NCBI GenBank assembly: GCA_963665015.2
Contig: CAXXSY010000004.1
Coordinates: 310,001 to 374,000, forward strand
Reading direction: 5' to 3'
Length of the DNA stretch: 64,000 bases
Source: G963662655 sp963665015
GTDB taxonomy: Bacteria > Cloacimonadota > Cloacimonadia > Cloacimonadales > JAIOQZ01
The notes under the pieces are model-generated. The model had not been told where the DNA came from. It saw nothing but the letters and a program-made list of their open reading frames with translations, and made no database searches. Made by a program: the position numbers and the translations under genes. Shown here in pieces: positions 25,999 through 35,849 of the stretch (position 1 is the first letter of the stretch; every line of letters begins with the position of its first letter).

Positions 25999-28900
25999 TT
26001 AATTCATCTCGTAAAAAAAGATCACCTTGAGTGTTGTGGGGTCATTCAGCGAATCGATTTCTATCGTTCCACCGACCTCCCTACTTAGCAGCTTTTTGAT
26101 ATTGAACAAACCGAAACCCATCCCGGGCGCCATCATTTGCGCTTTTACTGACCGATATCCCTTCTCGAATATCTTTTCTTTTTCTTCCGGCGAAATTGGC
26201 AAACCATAATCCGAAACTGTTACGATAATCCTTTTTTCTGACGGCAGAACCGAAAGCGTGATATCGATCATTGAATCTTTATCGGCATACTTGATCGCAT
26301 TGTCAAGAACATTATACACAGCGATATCGAAAATCTCTTTATAGCCCGTACAATGGGACCTTTCAACCGCCTGACTGTACACGTAATGGAAGCTCAAGCA
26401 TTTATTTTTTGCTTTTGACTCCAGTAATCCAAGTATCTCCTTGATTGCCTCATGCGGCAAAAACCGAATAAGCGAAAAATTCCTAAAAGCATAATACTTC
26501 TTGATTTGATAAGTAATGTTCCTTCCGAGGTCGAGATAAGATTTCATATCCCTCTCAAACCGTTCTCGTTGGACGGGAATCATTTCCTTGATTTCTTTCT
26601 CCTTGCAATAATCCTGACAGTATCTCATTAATTCAGTTTCGGGTTGATACTCAGCAAGATTCCATCGCAAGATTTTCTCCGGCTTGATAATATTCTGATA
26701 CCGCATTCGATCGGCCTGTGACAGTAGCATATTGGCCAGACTCGCCATTTCGTGTTGAAACACCTGCATGTTCTCATCCATGCGCTTCATTTCTTCATAC
26801 GAACGGAACGCCATCTCCAGGAACGTGCCCATAATCTTGAAGTATCGAATGTAGTCGTCAAAAATAGCCTCTTTGCGAACCGATATCACACGCAGGATTC
26901 CGATTGGCTTTTCATCGAGCCACAGCTTTGTATATATCGCAGACTTAGCTTTGCTCAGGATGAGTGATTTTTCCTTACTATATATCTTATTATTATGAAT
27001 ATCCTCGCTTCTGCGCATATATATCGGCTCATCATCGATTCTAAGCATTTCATAGTTAAACAACATCCAACCGCATTGATTAGGTTCTTCCGGATCGAAT
27101 GCATCAGGAATATCCTGGAATTTGCGCTCATTATCAATGTTGTCCATCGCAATTTTGCTTACCTCATTTGCTGTCGCAGCAGCAAGCTTCAGTCGATTGA
27201 CATTGTCATCATCCAGCAGATAGATCGAGGCAAAATCGCATTGCGTCAGTTCCACAAGCGTTCTTGTAACCTCTTCGCAGATTTCGTTGATATCCAAACC
27301 AGACTTCAGCCTCTTGGCAATCTGAAGAATTAAATCCTCTTGTAATTCGTGCTCCCATATACGATTCACAATGGCCGTGACCTGACTGCTTATAATGGTC
27401 GCCAGGATTCGATCATGCCAGGAGAAAGGAAGGGTGCCCGCTTTTGTCAATCGAATGCACCCGATAAGAAGCTCCTCGCCATACATTGGAATATATAATT
27501 GATGAAGTGGAGAGGTTTTCACTCCCATGTATTTCTTAATAGCAGCTAACTCCTTTGACAGGAAATTGTTGTTTACCTCTAACCTTAATGGTTCTGCCCC
27601 ATTATCGTAATCATGAAATTCCATTGTTTTTTTGGGATCTATATTCATGAGATGCCAGTATTTCTCTGGGTTCTTTTTTCCACTATTTTTCGTCTCATCA
27701 AGCACATGCTTCATAAACATGCCAGTAACATGTTCTCCTACGTTATATGTTTCATCTGCCAGTTCAGTGTAGTACTCCGATCCTTCTTTCTGCCCCTTTC
27801 CGTGAATCCATTCTTGGATTACCAGATTCCGAATTGGCGAATACCTGAAGATCGCCATGGATACACAGCCGATATCCTCACAAATATTGTCCATGATATC
27901 ATGAACGAGACCTCTTTCATGATGTTTGTTGTTGATCGAGTAGCTTAGTTTCCTTAAGCGATGTAGAACTTCTCTCTCTTGAATGCTATTCAATGTTGCC
28001 GCAATGAAATCACCAAACTGCTCTAACAGATCCTGGAATTCCACATCGATTAGGTCTTCGCCGTGTTCATCAAGTAACTCATCTCCTTTATCAAAACCGA
28101 TCAAACCGATCAGCTTCCCTTGAAATATCAACTTCAGCTCAGCCCATCTCGTGTTTTCCACATACAAATCTTTAGCCCATCGGTACTTTGAGTGCTCCTC
28201 ATCCTTCCATTGTATAATATTCAAGCTTTCAGAAAGCTCCTTATTATTACAAAATTGTGGTAATTCACTGTATTTCATCGAATAACCTGGAACTATATTC
28301 TCACATCTTCCGATTGCTTTATAGCCAATGATCTCATTGAAACCCAAGGAATCAACCCGTCTATCGATCTGGTGGTTCGTAAATGCCTCAAAATAATGGA
28401 CATTGGGAAAGCCAAGATTATTGAATGCCTCCAAAACTCGATCCAATATTTCCGAATAATTATCCATTCTCAAGATATCTTTTCTCGCCTCATCGAGAAC
28501 ATGCTTTTTGTCGATTAGTCTTGCTACCCGAACATAAGACAGCCTTCCGTTTTGAATATTCTCTGTCACATAGTTATCTATCGATAGCGAATCGACGATA
28601 TTGATATAATGTGATCGATTGAGATAATCCTCGACTCGTTCCTCTTCATGATGAAATGCTTTTTTCCTGACGTTTTTATAGCATTTTTTGCATACCATGT
28701 GACAGCCAAATATATTTTCAAGGCATCTCTTGCCTAATATGTTGTTCTTAAAAAACTTGCGTCGCTTGTTATTTACCCACAGAATATAACCATTGCAATC
28801 GATCAGGGCAACACCATGATCCAAGCTGTTGAGTATTTTTTCTGCCCAATTTAGACGTCTAAGGTCTCTAGACTCCTCATTCCCAACCTGATTTTCGCTT

Positions 28901-29586
28901 GGACTTCGCACAAAAAAATCAAATACATGATAGGCCTTACTCAGAATATAGCTCGTGAGTATCGCCTTGAAATCTTCGATTATATTCAATTTCTTGTTTA
29001 GTGTTTTTCCTGTCTTTCGATCTTTTTGGGATTCATATTTTCTTCCCCAGAAAACAATCTTCCCCATACGCAGATACTTGCGCAGAAATCGCTCGAGAGA
29101 AAGCAGCTGTGTTGCTTTCTCTTCTGGAGTATCGTCTTCCCATACTTCGAAATTCGTTACTGTAGGAATTTTCCGCACATCAATGAAACAGAGATTTACT
29201 TCGAAAGGACGTGAGCTATCAACATCCTCTCCAGGAGACAATTCGACTTTAAATTCATCCAAAATATCAAACATATCATATTCGTCTGAAACCTCATTTC
29301 CAGCCTTTTTGAACTTTTTATATTCTATCTTGCTTAGCGTCTCAAGGGCGTCAATCTCCGGTAGATCATAGTCATCCAATTGCAACAAATAGATGTATGA
29401 GTTGTTTCTGAAGCATGCCTCAAGATGTTTGTCGGTCTCAATATTATGTATCTGCGGTTTGGCGCCATACAGCGTCCAGCCCCTGTTTATTACTTCATTG
29501 ATCCTGTTCCGCAATCGGTATAACTTGTCCGAGCCGCGAAACTCAGTTAGGAAAATATTGATAATATGCTTATGCCCCATACTCAT
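25999..29586 (-). CDS. Large PAS/multi-GAF sensor histidine kinase
   Basis: 1195 residues. Residues 1-225 form a domain I do not recognise (alpha/beta, IINIFLTEFRGSDKLYRL, FEVNLCFIDVRK, KIVFWGRKY). A PAS domain (~240-320) has a CHMVCKKC Cys cluster. Three GAF-like domains follow (~365-540, 545-760, 765-965). A short DHp-like helix contains H-E (MQVFQHEMASLANMLLSQAD), then an unusual spacer with many basic/aromatic residues. The HATPase domain keeps NVLDNAIKYADKD (N-box), SDYGLPIS (G1-like), IFEKGYRS (F-like) and GMGFGLFNIKKLL (G2). No membrane segment. AT-rich codon use throughout. It leads the island operon, ahead of two receivers and a membrane protein; promoter at 29616-29644. Confidence 0.85.
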   Translation of the reverse strand: MSMGHKHIINIFLTEFRGSDKLYRLRNRINEVINRGWTLYGAKPQIHNIETDKHLEACFRNNSYIYLLQLDDYDLPEIDALETLSKIEYKKFKKAGNEVSDEYDMFDILDEFKVELSPGEDVDSSRPFEVNLCFIDVRKIPTVTNFEVWEDDTPEEKATQLLSLERFLRKYLRMGKIVFWGRKYESQKDRKTGKTLNKKLNIIEDFKAILTSYILSKAYHVFDFFVRSPSENQVGNEESRDLRRLNWAEKILNSLDHGVALIDCNGYILWVNNKRRKFFKNNILGKRCLENIFGCHMVCKKCYKNVRKKAFHHEEERVEDYLNRSHYINIVDSLSIDNYVTENIQNGRLSYVRVARLIDKKHVLDEARKDILRMDNYSEILDRVLEAFNNLGFPNVHYFEAFTNHQIDRRVDSLGFNEIIGYKAIGRCENIVPGYSMKYSELPQFCNNKELSESLNIIQWKDEEHSKYRWAKDLYVENTRWAELKLIFQGKLIGLIGFDKGDELLDEHGEDLIDVEFQDLLEQFGDFIAATLNSIQEREVLHRLRKLSYSINNKHHERGLVHDIMDNICEDIGCVSMAIFRYSPIRNLVIQEWIHGKGQKEGSEYYTELADETYNVGEHVTGMFMKHVLDETKNSGKKNPEKYWHLMNIDPKKTMEFHDYDNGAEPLRLEVNNNFLSKELAAIKKYMGVKTSPLHQLYIPMYGEELLIGCIRLTKAGTLPFSWHDRILATIISSQVTAIVNRIWEHELQEDLILQIAKRLKSGLDINEICEEVTRTLVELTQCDFASIYLLDDDNVNRLKLAAATANEVSKIAMDNIDNERKFQDIPDAFDPEEPNQCGWMLFNYEMLRIDDEPIYMRRSEDIHNNKIYSKEKSLILSKAKSAIYTKLWLDEKPIGILRVISVRKEAIFDDYIRYFKIMGTFLEMAFRSYEEMKRMDENMQVFQHEMASLANMLLSQADRMRYQNIIKPEKILRWNLAEYQPETELMRYCQDYCKEKEIKEMIPVQRERFERDMKSYLDLGRNITYQIKKYYAFRNFSLIRFLPHEAIKEILGLLESKAKNKCLSFHYVYSQAVERSHCTGYKEIFDIAVYNVLDNAIKYADKDSMIDITLSVLPSEKRIIVTVSDYGLPISPEEKEKIFEKGYRSVKAQMMAPGMGFGLFNIKKLLSREVGGTIEIDSLNDPTTLKVIFFYEMN

Positions 29587-29615
29587 TGGACAAACTCCTA
29601 TATTGCTGATGTTTG

Positions 29616-29644
29616 ATTATTGTTTTCTTCATCGCAAGTGTCAA
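29616..29644 (-). promoter_or_regulatory. Promoter of the AT-rich island operon
   Basis: Minus-strand TTGACA (29644-29639), exactly 17 nt, AATAAT (29621-29616). The -35 is 58 nt before the kinase ATG; AGGAG lies between. Same arrangement as the promoter at 37262-37290. Confidence 0.75.
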
Positions 29645-29680
29645 TACAAAAACGGATTTATATGCGCTAGTTATCATGAT

Positions 29681-29710
29681 AAAAAGCCGCTCCCGGGTGG
29701 AAGCGGCTTT
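29681..29710 (-). terminator. Intrinsic terminator of the C25-like gene
   Basis: Minus strand: AAAGCCGCT, 10-nt loop, AGCGGCTTTTT. 9-bp perfect stem with a U run, 21 nt after the stop codon. It insulates the island operon that begins downstream. Confidence 0.9.
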
Positions 29711-29730
29711 CGTATGGAAAGAATCGCAGG

Positions 29731-32700
29731 CTACTTTAAAAGAAGCGCCTTGCGGGTCTGGGTGTATTTATCGGTTTGGAGCCGGTAGAAGTATATGCCC
29801 GATGAGACCGGCTTCCCGGTATCGGCGGTACCGCTCCAGGTGATCATGTGGCGTCCCTGGTCCATGCGTTCGTTGACGAGCGTCTTGACCAGCTGGCCCT
29901 TCACGTTGTATATCTTCAGACTGACTTTTCCCGGCTTGGCGATGGAGAACGCGAAGTTGGTTTCCGGGTTGAACGGATTCGGGTAGTTGTTCTCCAGGTT
30001 GTTCACAAATTTCGGGATGTTTTCGTTTTCGTTCTCGTTGTAGTGAACGATGCTGATGATTTCAGTCGGAAGGCTCTCGCCGGTGTCGTACAGCACGGTC
30101 ACGTAGTAGCGATAGATGCGACTCGACTCGATGACATCTTCGAACTCCTGGGTCGTGGTGCTGTCAACCATCTCGAAGTAACCGCTCTCGATCTGCTTGT
30201 AGATGTTGAACTGCACGAATTCCTCGCGATTGGTGGTCGCGTATTTCCTGCTCTTCTCGCGTGTCGTTGCGGGAAGATCGTATTCCCAGGTCAGCGTCAA
30301 ATCACCGGTGTCCTCATCGACCTCGCAAGCGAGCTCGGTCGCGGGACAGAGCCAATTGATCGCGAAGTCGTAGTCGTCGAACACCTCGCCAGCCTCGATC
30401 GTGACATCCTCGTAGAGTCCGATTTCGTAGCCCGGCAGTGTCGCGGTGAGATCGTAAAGTCCGCCCGGAACGTAGAGCGTATAGTCGCCTTCTTCGTTCG
30501 GGAAGGTGGTGTAGCTTCCCACGGTGACTTCGGTTTTTTCAATGTTGCCGTACGGTTCGCTGAGGGTGACGTTTCCGTTGATGATACCCGAGCGTTCCTG
30601 ACCGCCCGACACGACCACATCGTCGATCGCCCAGCCGTAGGCGACATTCGATCCATTCGAGCCGAAGTGCCAGCGCAGGATGATCTCCTCACCAGTGTAT
30701 TCCGAGAGGTCGTATGACACTTGCTGCCAACCGTTCGAGTTACCGGTGTAGCCCGGCTCGCCTCCCACACCCGAGGTGGAAGAGCTGATCTGGGCGGTCG
30801 GATAACCGCCTTCAGGAGTAATCAGGTCCCAGGCGATTCCGTTGGAATTGGATATCTTGACGTTACCGCCATCGTATCCGAGCTCCGTATCGTAATACTG
30901 CCAGTAGGTCAGCCAGGTGTTGTCACCGATGAAGAATCTTTCGGTGTTCAGGTACCAGCTTACGTGGTTTCCGTAGTCGGAGGCGATATGGGTCGCCCAG
31001 CATTTCTCGCCGGAGTGTGCTCCCATGGTCGGTGTTCCGTATTGCCATCCGGCATAGGAATAGAATCCGCCGTTGTCAGATTCGAAGCTCTCCTGGAAGC
31101 CCCAGTCACCGATACCCATCGGGAATGTGTAGTTCGATGCCTCGGCATGGAGGAAGTTGATGTTCAGGTTGAACTCGGCAGAGCCGGGTGTTTCGGCGTT
31201 TTCGCTTACTGTGATGGTAAAGACCTGCTGCTTGTTGTGACCGGGCAGGATGGTTCCGTAGCTTATTTGCGGATTCGATATGGTGATATCTTCGCTGTCG
31301 CTTGATAGAACCGCCACGACATCTTCTGCCGGAGAAGCGGAATCGTTGGTGAGGTTGATGATCAATTGCGCCGTCTCGCCCGGGTCCATCACACCGTTGT
31401 TGTTCTGGTCGATGTCGTTGATCATGGACGAGAGCAAGGTAACGGAGGGTTTTCTTACCACGAGCGTGAAGAAGTAGTCCCACTCGCCGTCCACATTTTC
31501 GATATTCATCTCGAAATTGATAACATGATTGTCCGGTGTGTAAGGCAGCGTTTCGAAGCTGAAGAAGGTCGTGTTCGAAGCGGATTGTCCGCTCTCGATC
31601 GACTGGTAATACGCGGTATCGGCAGTGACATTCACATAAGGATCGTAGCATGACAGTTCCGCAAATGCGCCGGCGGTCTCTGTCAGTCCCACATTTTGCA
31701 GGAAGACGCCCAAATTGACCGATTCACCCGCGTCGATCACGCCGCTTCCGTTCTCGTCGTGCACCACGATATCGCCCAGCATCAGATACGAGTCGGGGTA
31801 GATGATCGGAACGCCCGTGAAGAGGATGGCGGTGTTGTCGGCCAGCGTCATCGCGCCGGTGGGATATTCGTCATCGTAGGTGTATTGCAGACCCATCGTT
31901 CCGGTGTGGTCTTCGATACCGACGGTGCAGTAATTTCCCTGCCAGCCGTTGTATTCGTTGATGGAATCCGTATTGTTGAATTCCTGATATTGAATTTTGA
32001 TCAGACCGTCGCCCTGCGGTGTCGCGCTGAACTCCGGATCGTAGAGGATGATCTCGAAGGTGACGTTGCTGCCGGTGGCGATCTGGCAGTTATCGTACTG
32101 GATGATGAACGCCGGTGTTGCCGATTCGTCATCGTACCAGTAGTAAACCTTGTTGCTGTTGGTCACGAGCAGGTCTTCCCAGAAACCCGCGATCATGGGA
32201 CTCGTGCCCATCGCGCCGGGAATCGGCCAGTTACGGAAGGAGACGTTTTCCGATTCCGGATAACCGAATGTAATGTAACCGTTGGTGCAGATTCCGATGT
32301 TGTCGTATTCTTGACCGTAGAAGGAGAAGGTGAAAGGCAGGTCGAAGAAATCGATCACACCGTGTTCGATACTCGAGGAGACAAGCCCGGTATCCGTACC
32401 TTCGCCACCGCTGGAAGGATTGATTTCGATCCATTCGTATTCGGGCGCGTCAACGTAATCGGTATCGTTGCTGTCGTAGCAGATGTAGCCATAGGCGTCG
32501 GGACCGATGGGATCGTTGACCGTCACGTTTCCGATCGGGAGGGTTTCGATTTCCTCTTCCGCGTATCCGTCATTGTTATAGAGGTTCAGTTCGAGCGGGA
32601 TTTGCATGCCCGGAAGAATCTGCGCCATGGAATATATCTCGAAGTCGTTGGTCGTACAGGTGGCGGACTGCCCGACGTTCAGGTTACCGAAATAGGCGAG

Positions 32701-35244
32701 GGAATCATTGACGCCGATCAGTCCGTTCAGGGAGCGCAGCTCGGCCCAGACGTCCGTCAGATCGGTTTGTCCGTTATTGACAATGGTAAAGCGAAGGTTC
32801 ACGGTATCGCCCGGGTCCATGGTGTTGTTTCCGTCGATCACCTGAAGTCCCGTGATGTCGAGATCGTTTCCTTCGATAGGAATCCACAGGCGGTCGGACC
32901 ATTCGTTGCCGCTATCGTCGCTGATATTGAACAGGAATTCCGCCTGATGCATGTCCGGCGCATCGCTTGAAACAGAAAATACGTACGGCTGAACGACCTC
33001 GGCAGTTCCACCCGCGGAGATGGTTCCGTACGCGCCGTTGGCGGTGAGTATCTCGATGTAGGGATCGTTGCTGATCAGCTCAGCCTGAACCTGGCTGTAA
33101 CCATTGGAGCTGTAATTCTTGAGGCTGGTCACCAGTTCGATGATTTCGCCCGGCTCGACGTTTCCGTTGTCGTTGCCCTGCGAGTCCCCCGCGTTGTCGT
33201 CGTCGATCGCCATGGTGTAGTAAGAGAGACCGCCGCTTGTCTGGACGGTGAACTGCCCCAGATGCGGAATGTGATCATCGGCTGTTACCGTAAGGTTTAC
33301 GTTTCCGGTGCTTTCGCCATTGATCGGAAGTACGATCGAGCCGATGTTGTTGGTGAAGCCCGTCGCCAGAATCGATTCGTCGAATTTACGAGCGGTAACC
33401 CATGCATCCTGAATAGGGTAGCCTTCCATGTCGGTGACATTCACTTCGATGAAATCCTGTCCCTTTGGGATCGATGTATCGTAAGTCACCTGCATATCGA
33501 GCGGTTCCGCGACCCAGATATTGAGAACGGGATCGCCCATCTGGTTGAACCAGTGCGTAAACATTTTCACGTAGTTCTGCGCGCAGTTCCAGTACGCGGC
33601 GTAGAATTCCACTTGGCCATTGTTGTGCGCTTCGCCCATCGTCCGCATGCCCAACGACTGGATACCGTGGTAGATACCGCCGTTGAGGCTGTTGTTGAAC
33701 TGGGTGTGCGTGCCGGATGTCGCCATTCCGATCGCGGAAACGCCCCCTTTTGGTGCTGACGGTGTTCCAGCGCGGATAACGAGTTCGGTATTGGCGGTTC
33801 CGCTGAACGAACCGGTCGAGCAGGTAATGATGGTCGCATTGAAGAGCTTGTTCGTGTTGTCCAGACTGGCAATGTCACTGGAATCCCAGTTGCTCATACC
33901 GAGATACCCGCGATAGTTGAAGAACAGGGCACCCTGATTGAGGGCGTTGTTCATTTCGTTCGGACTGGGGTCGTCATGGTAGAGTTCGGTGAATGTATGG
34001 TCGGGATCGTCCATCAGTATCTGATCCTTGACGTACTTGTTGGTCACGATGCAGGAGAATCCTGAGGGACTCGTATCCCCCACAAGCAAGCTGTGATTGT
34101 ACATCTGTGGAAAATCGATATTCACCTCCCGCTCGTAGATATTCATCTTGGTCATGTAAACCATCAGGTCGCCTACATCCGATACCGAGATGCGTCCGAT
34201 GAACACATCGCTGAGATAGTCGTTGCCTTCCAGTAGCGTATAGGGATGATCGCCCTCGCCTTGATACGTACTGAAATTCTCGATCCAGGAAGGAATGGCG
34301 ATCGATCCGTTCATGTCGCCGACAAGCACCACGTATTCGACCGGATACTCATCCGATTGGTAGGCATTCTGGATGTAGTTCAGGATGGATGAAGAGGATG
34401 TACCGGTATCCGTTGTGCTCGCATCGATAACGTGGTAGCCCTTGGTTCTCTTCCAATCGACATAGATATCCACCTGCTCGTTCACGTCCGTGATGTTCGG
34501 ATGAATCACCAGAACGCAGGGCGCCTGATAATCGGGTTCTTCATCGCGAACCATTTCGTAGTTCAGGATCGTTCCGGCATAGAGCGATTCGAAGCTACGC
34601 GAGTATTTTCTTGTCCCTCGATCGAGTTCGTTCGTTCCGGGTTCGGTCGAATAGTGCATCCGCACGGTGATTTCGGTGATAACCCGGAGATTACCGGTAC
34701 GTGCGTCCCACTCGAAGGGCAGGACATTGACCGGCACGACGCGCCAGTCGCGCATGACGGCGGGTTCGCCGACAAGGACTTTCTGATGCTCGTATGAGCC
34801 CTTCCCGCCATAAAAATCTTTATTGATCTGGAATTCGTAAGGAGCTCCATCGAGATGGACACCCTGTGAAGGATATATATAGAACCCGTTGAGATCACGG
34901 TAAAGTTGGTTTACAATTTCAAATGACACCGTACCGTTATCGGGAATCGCGATCATCGTCCCGAACATAGGCAATTCCGGCATTCCTTCATCGATCGTAT
35001 AAGCCGCTTGATTGTGCCATAAATGATGATATTCTCTACCATTAACTGTTTCTTCGGTCACTTCCATACCACTGAGGGTAAACGTGAACTCGGTAAAACT
35101 ACCGTTTGATTCATTACATTTGAACAGCGGCTGATCCTCTGGGTTGTCGATATCAAGTTTGAGAGCAGACAACACACTGAAAACCAACAGGATTGAGATG
35201 ATGAGGATTCCGCGGAAACCTCTCCCCCGGGTAAATCGTTTCAT
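29731..35244 (-). CDS. Secreted gingipain-like C25 family protein with C-terminal sorting domain
   Basis: 1837 residues from ATG 35244 (GGAG 6 nt upstream). Signal peptide within 1-27, a propeptide-like N-terminus, then a caspase-like C25 domain (~240-590): VEYVVLVGDMN, NDYLSDVFIGRIS, NQGALFFNYRGYLGMSNW, ATIITCSTGSF with the nucleophile-position Cys475. The usual catalytic-dyad GHG is replaced by G-Y-L-G (Tyr447), so peptidase activity is doubtful. After it come several CARDB/Ig-like repeats (GNDLDITGLQVIDGNN; GDIVVHDENGSGVIDAGESV), a jelly-roll/MAM-like module (ENVDGEW ... YGWAIDDVVVSGG), a carboxypeptidase-regulatory-like fold, FN3, and the NYPNPFNPETN FlgD-type tail ending KALLLK. Probably surface-attached or released. 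Confidence 0.88.
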   Translation of the reverse strand: MKRFTRGRGFRGILIISILLVFSVLSALKLDIDNPEDQPLFKCNESNGSFTEFTFTLSGMEVTEETVNGREYHHLWHNQAAYTIDEGMPELPMFGTMIAIPDNGTVSFEIVNQLYRDLNGFYIYPSQGVHLDGAPYEFQINKDFYGGKGSYEHQKVLVGEPAVMRDWRVVPVNVLPFEWDARTGNLRVITEITVRMHYSTEPGTNELDRGTRKYSRSFESLYAGTILNYEMVRDEEPDYQAPCVLVIHPNITDVNEQVDIYVDWKRTKGYHVIDASTTDTGTSSSSILNYIQNAYQSDEYPVEYVVLVGDMNGSIAIPSWIENFSTYQGEGDHPYTLLEGNDYLSDVFIGRISVSDVGDLMVYMTKMNIYEREVNIDFPQMYNHSLLVGDTSPSGFSCIVTNKYVKDQILMDDPDHTFTELYHDDPSPNEMNNALNQGALFFNYRGYLGMSNWDSSDIASLDNTNKLFNATIITCSTGSFSGTANTELVIRAGTPSAPKGGVSAIGMATSGTHTQFNNSLNGGIYHGIQSLGMRTMGEAHNNGQVEFYAAYWNCAQNYVKMFTHWFNQMGDPVLNIWVAEPLDMQVTYDTSIPKGQDFIEVNVTDMEGYPIQDAWVTARKFDESILATGFTNNIGSIVLPINGESTGNVNLTVTADDHIPHLGQFTVQTSGGLSYYTMAIDDDNAGDSQGNDNGNVEPGEIIELVTSLKNYSSNGYSQVQAELISNDPYIEILTANGAYGTISAGGTAEVVQPYVFSVSSDAPDMHQAEFLFNISDDSGNEWSDRLWIPIEGNDLDITGLQVIDGNNTMDPGDTVNLRFTIVNNGQTDLTDVWAELRSLNGLIGVNDSLAYFGNLNVGQSATCTTNDFEIYSMAQILPGMQIPLELNLYNNDGYAEEEIETLPIGNVTVNDPIGPDAYGYICYDSNDTDYVDAPEYEWIEINPSSGGEGTDTGLVSSSIEHGVIDFFDLPFTFSFYGQEYDNIGICTNGYITFGYPESENVSFRNWPIPGAMGTSPMIAGFWEDLLVTNSNKVYYWYDDESATPAFIIQYDNCQIATGSNVTFEIILYDPEFSATPQGDGLIKIQYQEFNNTDSINEYNGWQGNYCTVGIEDHTGTMGLQYTYDDEYPTGAMTLADNTAILFTGVPIIYPDSYLMLGDIVVHDENGSGVIDAGESVNLGVFLQNVGLTETAGAFAELSCYDPYVNVTADTAYYQSIESGQSASNTTFFSFETLPYTPDNHVINFEMNIENVDGEWDYFFTLVVRKPSVTLLSSMINDIDQNNNGVMDPGETAQLIINLTNDSASPAEDVVAVLSSDSEDITISNPQISYGTILPGHNKQQVFTITVSENAETPGSAEFNLNINFLHAEASNYTFPMGIGDWGFQESFESDNGGFYSYAGWQYGTPTMGAHSGEKCWATHIASDYGNHVSWYLNTERFFIGDNTWLTYWQYYDTELGYDGGNVKISNSNGIAWDLITPEGGYPTAQISSSTSGVGGEPGYTGNSNGWQQVSYDLSEYTGEEIILRWHFGSNGSNVAYGWAIDDVVVSGGQERSGIINGNVTLSEPYGNIEKTEVTVGSYTTFPNEEGDYTLYVPGGLYDLTATLPGYEIGLYEDVTIEAGEVFDDYDFAINWLCPATELACEVDEDTGDLTLTWEYDLPATTREKSRKYATTNREEFVQFNIYKQIESGYFEMVDSTTTQEFEDVIESSRIYRYYVTVLYDTGESLPTEIISIVHYNENENENIPKFVNNLENNYPNPFNPETNFAFSIAKPGKVSLKIYNVKGQLVKTLVNERMDQGRHMITWSGTADTGKPVSSGIYFYRLQTDKYTQTRKALLLK

Positions 35245-35386
35245 AACGTACTCCATGGTTTTAGTTGGAGCAATACGAAGCAAAATCTGTTCCTTAATGC
35301 TTCAATGGGTACAGATGATGTGACAAACGAATGCTGCGAAGGAGGGATGAGACGGGCAACCACAGAGAATTGCCCCTTATGAAAAC

Positions 35387-35416
35387 GAAAAAACCCGCTC
35401 CACATCGGTGAAACGG
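35387..35416 (-). terminator. Intrinsic terminator downstream of the repeat array (possibly bidirectional)
   Basis: Minus strand: 10-bp stem CCCGTTTCAC / GTGGAGCGGG (with G-U pairs), CGAT loop, then six U. It would end transcripts from the 35850 gene after they cross the repeats. The plus strand has four U after the stem. Confidence 0.8.
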
Positions 35417-35460
35417 GTTTTCCTGATCTATCTTCGAACAATTATCCGCTAACTTAATTT

Positions 35461-35848
35461 CAGCAAGCTGATATTACAGCGTTCATGGGTATCGTTTTCG
35501 CTTCGCGAAAGCCGACTCCAGCACTTCGTGCTTCCTGCAACTTTTCGTTCATTAGGGATTCCAGGTTATCGCTACGCGAAACCTACAATTGACTGCATCA
35601 AAGCCGATGATCCACTAACATAATATCAGCAAGCTGATATTACAGCGTTCATGGGTATCGTTTTCGCTTCGTGAAAGCCGACTCCAGCACTTCGTGCTTC
35701 CTGCAACTTTTCGTTCATTAGGGATTCCAGGTTATCGCTACGCGAAACCTACAATTGACTGCATTAAAGCCGATGATCCACTAACATAATATCAGCAAGC
35801 TGATATTACAGCGTTCATGGGTATCGTTTTCGCTTCGCGAAAGCCGAA
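35461..35848 (-). repeat. Tandem array of a 166-bp hairpin-rich repeat (about 2.3 units)
   Basis: Units begin at 35461, 35627 and 35793 (period exactly 166); a degenerate start extends to about 35440. Each unit contains at least four hairpins: TTTCGC GAA GCGAAA, TAATATCAGC TT GCTGATATTA, AGCAC GAA GTGCT and an imperfect TCGC/GCGA stem. In the orientation of the 35850 gene the array begins directly at its TAG stop. The same repeat lies after the 39778 stop, inverted relative to this array. The rest of the 35245-35849 gap holds the terminator and a short GGGCAA/TTGCCC hairpin. Confidence 0.92.
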
Positions 35849-35849
35849 C

